Shown here piece after piece: positions 59,746 to 64,000 of a stretch of DNA of 64,000 nucleotides. Below the pieces are notes generated by a model. That model searched no databases. It was given only the letters and a program-made list of their open reading frames with translations, and was not told where the DNA came from. The DNA is from Steromphala cineraria (lineage: Eukaryota > Mollusca > Gastropoda > Trochida > Trochidae). The stretch lies in assembly GCA_916613615.1 (NCBI GenBank), contig OU744731.1, positions 57,914,289 to 57,978,288 on the forward strand, read 5' to 3'. How positions within the stretch are numbered: the first letter of the stretch is position 1; every line of letters starts with the position of its first letter. The position numbers and the translations under genes were made by a program.

Positions 59746-60187
59746 ACCGGGAATCCTCGTGTTTAAGCCCAGGGCTTAATTTCGAATTTGACCCATTTCA
59801 TTTGAGTAATATTTTTTTCTGAAATTAAGCCCTGGGCTTAATTTCGAGAGGAAGTAAAATACAACAAAACGTTATTCTTTTCAGATTTTAATGGAATAAA
59901 TCTTACTCCACGAACAAATTAAATCATTATTTCAACAAACCATATCTTTAGAACTCCTTTGAAATAAAAAACTTACTTTTTAAGGACTCGTCACTGAGCT
60001 TTTGCAACTGTTCATGATGTGAACCACATGAAATACTCGTCACTGCATGAGTTTTCATCATCTGATCATCTGTCAATCCTCTAAAATTAATTTTGAATTT
60101 AAGCTTGGGCTTAAATTCGAACTTCAAAACTCGTTATTAAGCCCATGGGCTAAATGACGGCAGGGCTTAAATGCGAGGATTCCCGGT
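59746..60187. mobile_element. Non-autonomous DNA element with ACCGGGAATCCTCG termini
   Basis: The terminal inverted repeats ACCGGGAATCCTCG (59746-59759) and CGAGGATTCCCGGT (60174-60187) are perfect. The outer flanks are T...A, compatible with a TA target. Both subterminal regions and the interior repeat the palindrome TAAGCCC(A/T)GGGCTTA about four times. It is 442 bp with no coding capacity. Confidence 0.8.
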
Positions 60188-60189
60188 AG

Positions 60190-60835
60190 GTTTTATGCTT
60201 TTGGTACATTCACAATTAAAAATATTCCCTTACTTGCATATATCAAGAAGTTTACATATAGTGATTGGGTAAGGGTAAGATAGGTATGTTATGGGAAGGG
60301 AAAAGTTGATGGAAGCTTTAAGGTTAAATGTATTAATACTGTAAAGCATTATACATTGGGAAAACAACAGTTTCATTTCGTTATTAAACTTTCTTTTAGT
60401 ATTATTTTCTCCCCTTTCTTATTGTATTAACTCCCCCTCCCCCCTCCTCATCCCCAAAAAAAGGAGATACAAATCAATTTAGTGAATTCATCTGAGTGTT
60501 GATATCTTAAAAATTATGAATAGTTTTTCAAATTTATTTTTCATCTCCTGAACATTGGAGTAAAATTAATGTGTTGGCTGGGATTGGTAATTTGTTATCT
60601 CCTCTGAATCAAAACCAAAGGATTTTGTAATGTCAAATTCTGTGAAACGTTATTTTGGTTTATCCATTTTAAGATTTCACCCGACTGCAAATGTCAAAGA
60701 TTATATGACAATCAAAAGCAACATCCTTGAATAAATTGTCCCATTTTTGGAAGATATGAGATTTGATATTGTCAGACAGCAGTTTAATATAAAACTTCAA
60801 TATAACAGTGCCCTGTCTGATGTTGTATAATATAC
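60190..60835. other. Intergenic, nothing recognised
   Basis: A C-rich stretch (CCCCCTCCCCCCTCC, about 60431) is the only notable feature. Confidence 0.5.
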
Positions 60836-60836
60836 T

Positions 60837-63725
60837 GTTTGTTAAACAACTCTGTTTATCAATAGCCGAAATAAGTCGCATGTTAAGTCAATTGGTACAT
60901 CCCTATAATCAGTTTGTGAAGTCAACTAGGGCAATCCGATCATTAGGTTCATTAGTACTAACAAATAAAGATACGTCGTCTGAAAGCCTATTCGATTGCC
61001 TCAATTTGTAAGTATACACTGTAATCGCGTTTCCATTTGTTTGGCTGCTATTATCCAAGAACGGCTGACAATGGTACTTGGAGCCCTCAGATAGATGTCT
61101 CGCAACACGTCACACTTACAGGGTTTCCTTAAACGACATCAATCGTTACAATGCCCCCACACTGCATCAGTCCTGAATGTATCATGAGACAAGAGATGGT
61201 ATTTTGACTTAACAAGGCGAATGTCTTAGTCTGATATATCAATTGCACTAGAGACTCACTATACAGTGAACATATTTTCCTAATGTTTTTAGAAACGTTG
61301 TCCAAAAAGATACCTTTTTTACTTTCAAATCATAATTAAAATCTTTACCAAGTTAACAATCATAGAGATAAACATGAAGCCAAAAACAGATTTTCACGAT
61401 GTTTTTTTATATTTAACAATTTACATATATTCTTCGATAAACGTGTTGGGTCGTTTGCATGGTGAGAACCATTTTCCATTCTATCTGTGACGTCCTATTT
61501 TCTTTATGTCCTTTTTGTGTGTGTTGATTAATGAATTTGTTGAAAATAACATTATCGTGACTGTGTTTCAGTTTTGTATCGTTGAATGACTATTTCTGAT
61601 ATAGCGTTTCTTGTGACTACATACATTGTAGCTTTATAACATTAGGTAGTTGTACAGCCTGCACTAAAACATCGAGACCATTTTATTCATCCTCATAATT
61701 TTTAATCGAACTTGCCCCTTAACAATGAAGTAAATCAAAAACTTAATTTCAGTGCATTAATATCAATGTGAAGTTTATTAAGGAAACGAAAATAAAAAAT
61801 CGATTTCTGATCTAGAGCTGAGATTATGATATGCTTGAAAGATAAAGTTTCTGTCTCTTTGAAGAAAAATGAGGTGAGATTTGTTGACTGCTTTAAGAAC
61901 AATGTTTGAAGTACAGTCGTGCAGCAATTGACCTGACATTTGTTTGTTTTCCTCGTTTTCTTACATATTTCCAAATATCTGATGGATTACATTTTTTTTG
62001 TTTATCTGTCACAAAGAAATGTCACCAAAGACATAGACGTAGACATTTTGGAAGGATCTTGAAACATAAACATTTGAAAAGCTTTAAATACATCAACGTG
62101 TAACTTGAAAAGCGATAAAAATATAAGGAACAGTTAGCTTGAAAAGCATTGTAGCTGAAGACCATAAAAACTGTAGTGGGGTTCATTTATCACTAGGTGA
62201 AAACAATTGTTAGTATGCTAGGTATTGCCTCTTCATTTTATCATTTTTATATTTTGAACGTTTCACATTTTCTTCCTTGTTTTTGTATGCATTATGTCTA
62301 ATTCAAAAAAGGAGTTATGTTGATATAAACTTTATCATTTACCCTATAACCCTTCATATTCATATTATTCTGGTTACTTAACTCTCCAGAATCAGGCGTT
62401 TGTTCAACATGCCAGCACTGACGTCACAGAAAAACTTAAATCGGTACTTTCAATTGTATATATATGAAAAAATCATTTGGACATTTATGCCATTATCCAA
62501 ACTTTCTGTCATCTGATCTGCTTTTTTTGTGATGAGTAGGAAAACCGCGAGTGACAAATCAGCAAATTGTTTAAATTATTTATAAGATGGCATCTTACAT
62601 ATTTCCATAAAGTTAATCCTCTTATTTTCGAAACATGTCAATGCTAATCATGTATTTGGATAGATAATACAGTAATAAATCTTATTGGTGAACCTAAATT
62701 TGGACTAACTTTAGTGCAATCATCCATAGTCAGAGGACAAAGTATGAAGATTCACAAAAAATCCATAGGCGGCCATTTTTTGTGAACACCTTTAATTCAT
62801 TTTGTGTAAGAAAAAGAAATCGAATGGCTAAACTTTACGTGATATATTTGAATTGTTACTGCTCCATTTAGTTTAAATACATTGTCTTTCAATTGGAACT
62901 ATTAATTTTCATTTTCCTGACATCACCTTATATCCCCCCTAAAAACGTGCTACTGCCCCTTTAAAGAACTTGAAATGAAAATATTTCTTTCTGAAAAAAT
63001 AGTGGGTGCTGTAGGTATTAGATACTTAATAGAATTTCAGACTAATTGGATAAACTCTTTTGACAGTCAGTAATTGCGATTCAGGTTGAGAGTTGAGAAA
63101 TTTGTCCCTGAAAATAAAGATTGTTTTATGCATAGGTTTTTTCACAACCATAATAATTAGTTTACCACATTTGATCTACCAGCAGCAAATTGATTTTTTG
63201 TTGTTGTGTGTTATCGCAAACGGTTTATACTCGTCAGCAACCTGTTCGATATATGTAAAGCAGGCAGGCGTGTTTCAAACTCCTTCATCAGCAACTTGTT
63301 AGTTATTGAATTTCACTCAATTAACTTAATTGGACATCACCTTGTAAAGCTTCTGGCTTTAGTGAGATGTTTTTGATAATACATACTTTCAAATCATCAC
63401 CGTTCATCTTTGAACTGTAGACTGCCCTTGCACAAAATACTATATATTAGTGGTATAAATCTAAAGCTTGATTAAGGCAATTGTTTGAGAGGTTTGCTTT
63501 GAAAATTGCTTAGATAGTGTAAGGACTACATCACATTTCAGATAGTCAATGTCTCGGTTATTTTGAGCTACTGTATGTAAACGGGGAGGCTCCCACTTAC
63601 CCAGCCCTTTTGTTTAAGGTAATTGAACCAGTTAAGCGGTATAATCCCTTAAAACAACAGGTGCTGGGTAAAATTTGCTACCCATGAGAAAAGATACATA
63701 AAATACATACATTGTTATTCACATA
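60837..63725 (+). repeat. Segmental duplication, copy 2
   Basis: Collinear with 51951-56400, in the same orientation, about 8.9 kb downstream. It lacks the pogo and (CGTC)n insertions of copy 1. It carries its own small inverted repeat at 63598-63673. Confidence 0.85.
63598..63673. repeat. Imperfect inverted repeat
   Basis: TTACCCAGCCCTTTTGTTTAA and, inverted, TTAAAACAACAGGTGCTGGGTAA. A small MITE-like insertion is possible. Confidence 0.5.
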
Positions 63726-63889
63726 AATTATACAGCCATACAGTTCATTTACAAGGTTATTTACAGTTATTTATATATAGTCTTTCTTGCAGCATCTCCA
63801 ATGAACAGACGTCGATTTTCTTGTTTTAATACTGAATTTTATCCCAGATGACATCTGGCAGATGACACATTTATACTGATTTTTTATGA

Positions 63890-63985
63890 TATCTGTTCAC
63901 TCAGTTAAATAAACTTGATGAATTTACCTTAAGATTTTCTAACTATGTGTTCACTCAGTTAGATAAATACGAGGATTTTATGTGA
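63890..63985 (+). repeat. Short direct repeat
   Basis: TGTTCACTCAGTTAAATAAA and TGTTCACTCAGTTAGATAAA, about 57 bp apart. Confidence 0.6.
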
Positions 63986-64000
63986 ACTCACACTCAAGCA

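Overview
The window is nuclear DNA of a metazoan, most likely a mollusc. It is strongly A+T-rich, with introns bounded by GT/AG, tRNA-derived SINEs, many (CGTC)n-containing dispersed repeats of the kind common in bivalve and gastropod genomes, and coding potential that is almost entirely transposon-derived. No host gene could be named. Species assignment is an inference.

Layout. (1) 1-13.5 kb: gene-poor, with several short non-autonomous elements: members of one MITE family whose two best copies have perfect 9-bp target duplications, a foldback at 515-680, a four-copy repeat, and a (CGTC)n element with three 171-bp tandem units. (2) 14-26 kb, the core of the window: a PIF/Harbinger transposon with both of its genes, a Myb/SANT-like DNA-binding protein (+ strand, from 14614) and a DDE transposase (- strand, four exons, 25919 to 23864). 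It is split by a second transposon of 7187 bp (16687-23873), flanked by a TTG duplication. That transposon encodes a ~1500-residue Academ-type protein: two Cys/His fingers, an RNase-H-like transposase region, a FEN1/XPG-like nuclease and a Cys-rich tail. The insertion hit the last codons of the Harbinger transposase; joining the two flanks restores a plausible Harbinger C terminus. (3) 26.5-40.7 kb: nested non-autonomous DNA elements, three SINE copies, (CGTC)n elements and a 21-bp heptad-coding minisatellite. (4) 42.7-44.9 kb: a second, diverged Academ-type gene with the catalytic core deleted and frameshifts at the 3' end. (5) 49.4-51 kb: an unrecognised three-exon candidate gene between foldback repeats. 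(6) 51.9-63.7 kb: an old segmental duplication (51.95-56.4 and 60.84-63.7 kb). One copy carries a pogo/Tigger fragment and a (CGTC)n element that the other lacks, so the insertion points can be delimited.

The genes act as selfish modules. In Harbinger elements the Myb-like protein assists the DDE transposase. The Academ-type protein combines transposase and flap-nuclease-like domains in one chain. The (CGTC)n elements share a 5' hairpin, inverted subterminal repeats, tandem units and a 3' hairpin followed in three families by CTTGTT, which resembles Helentron-associated elements.
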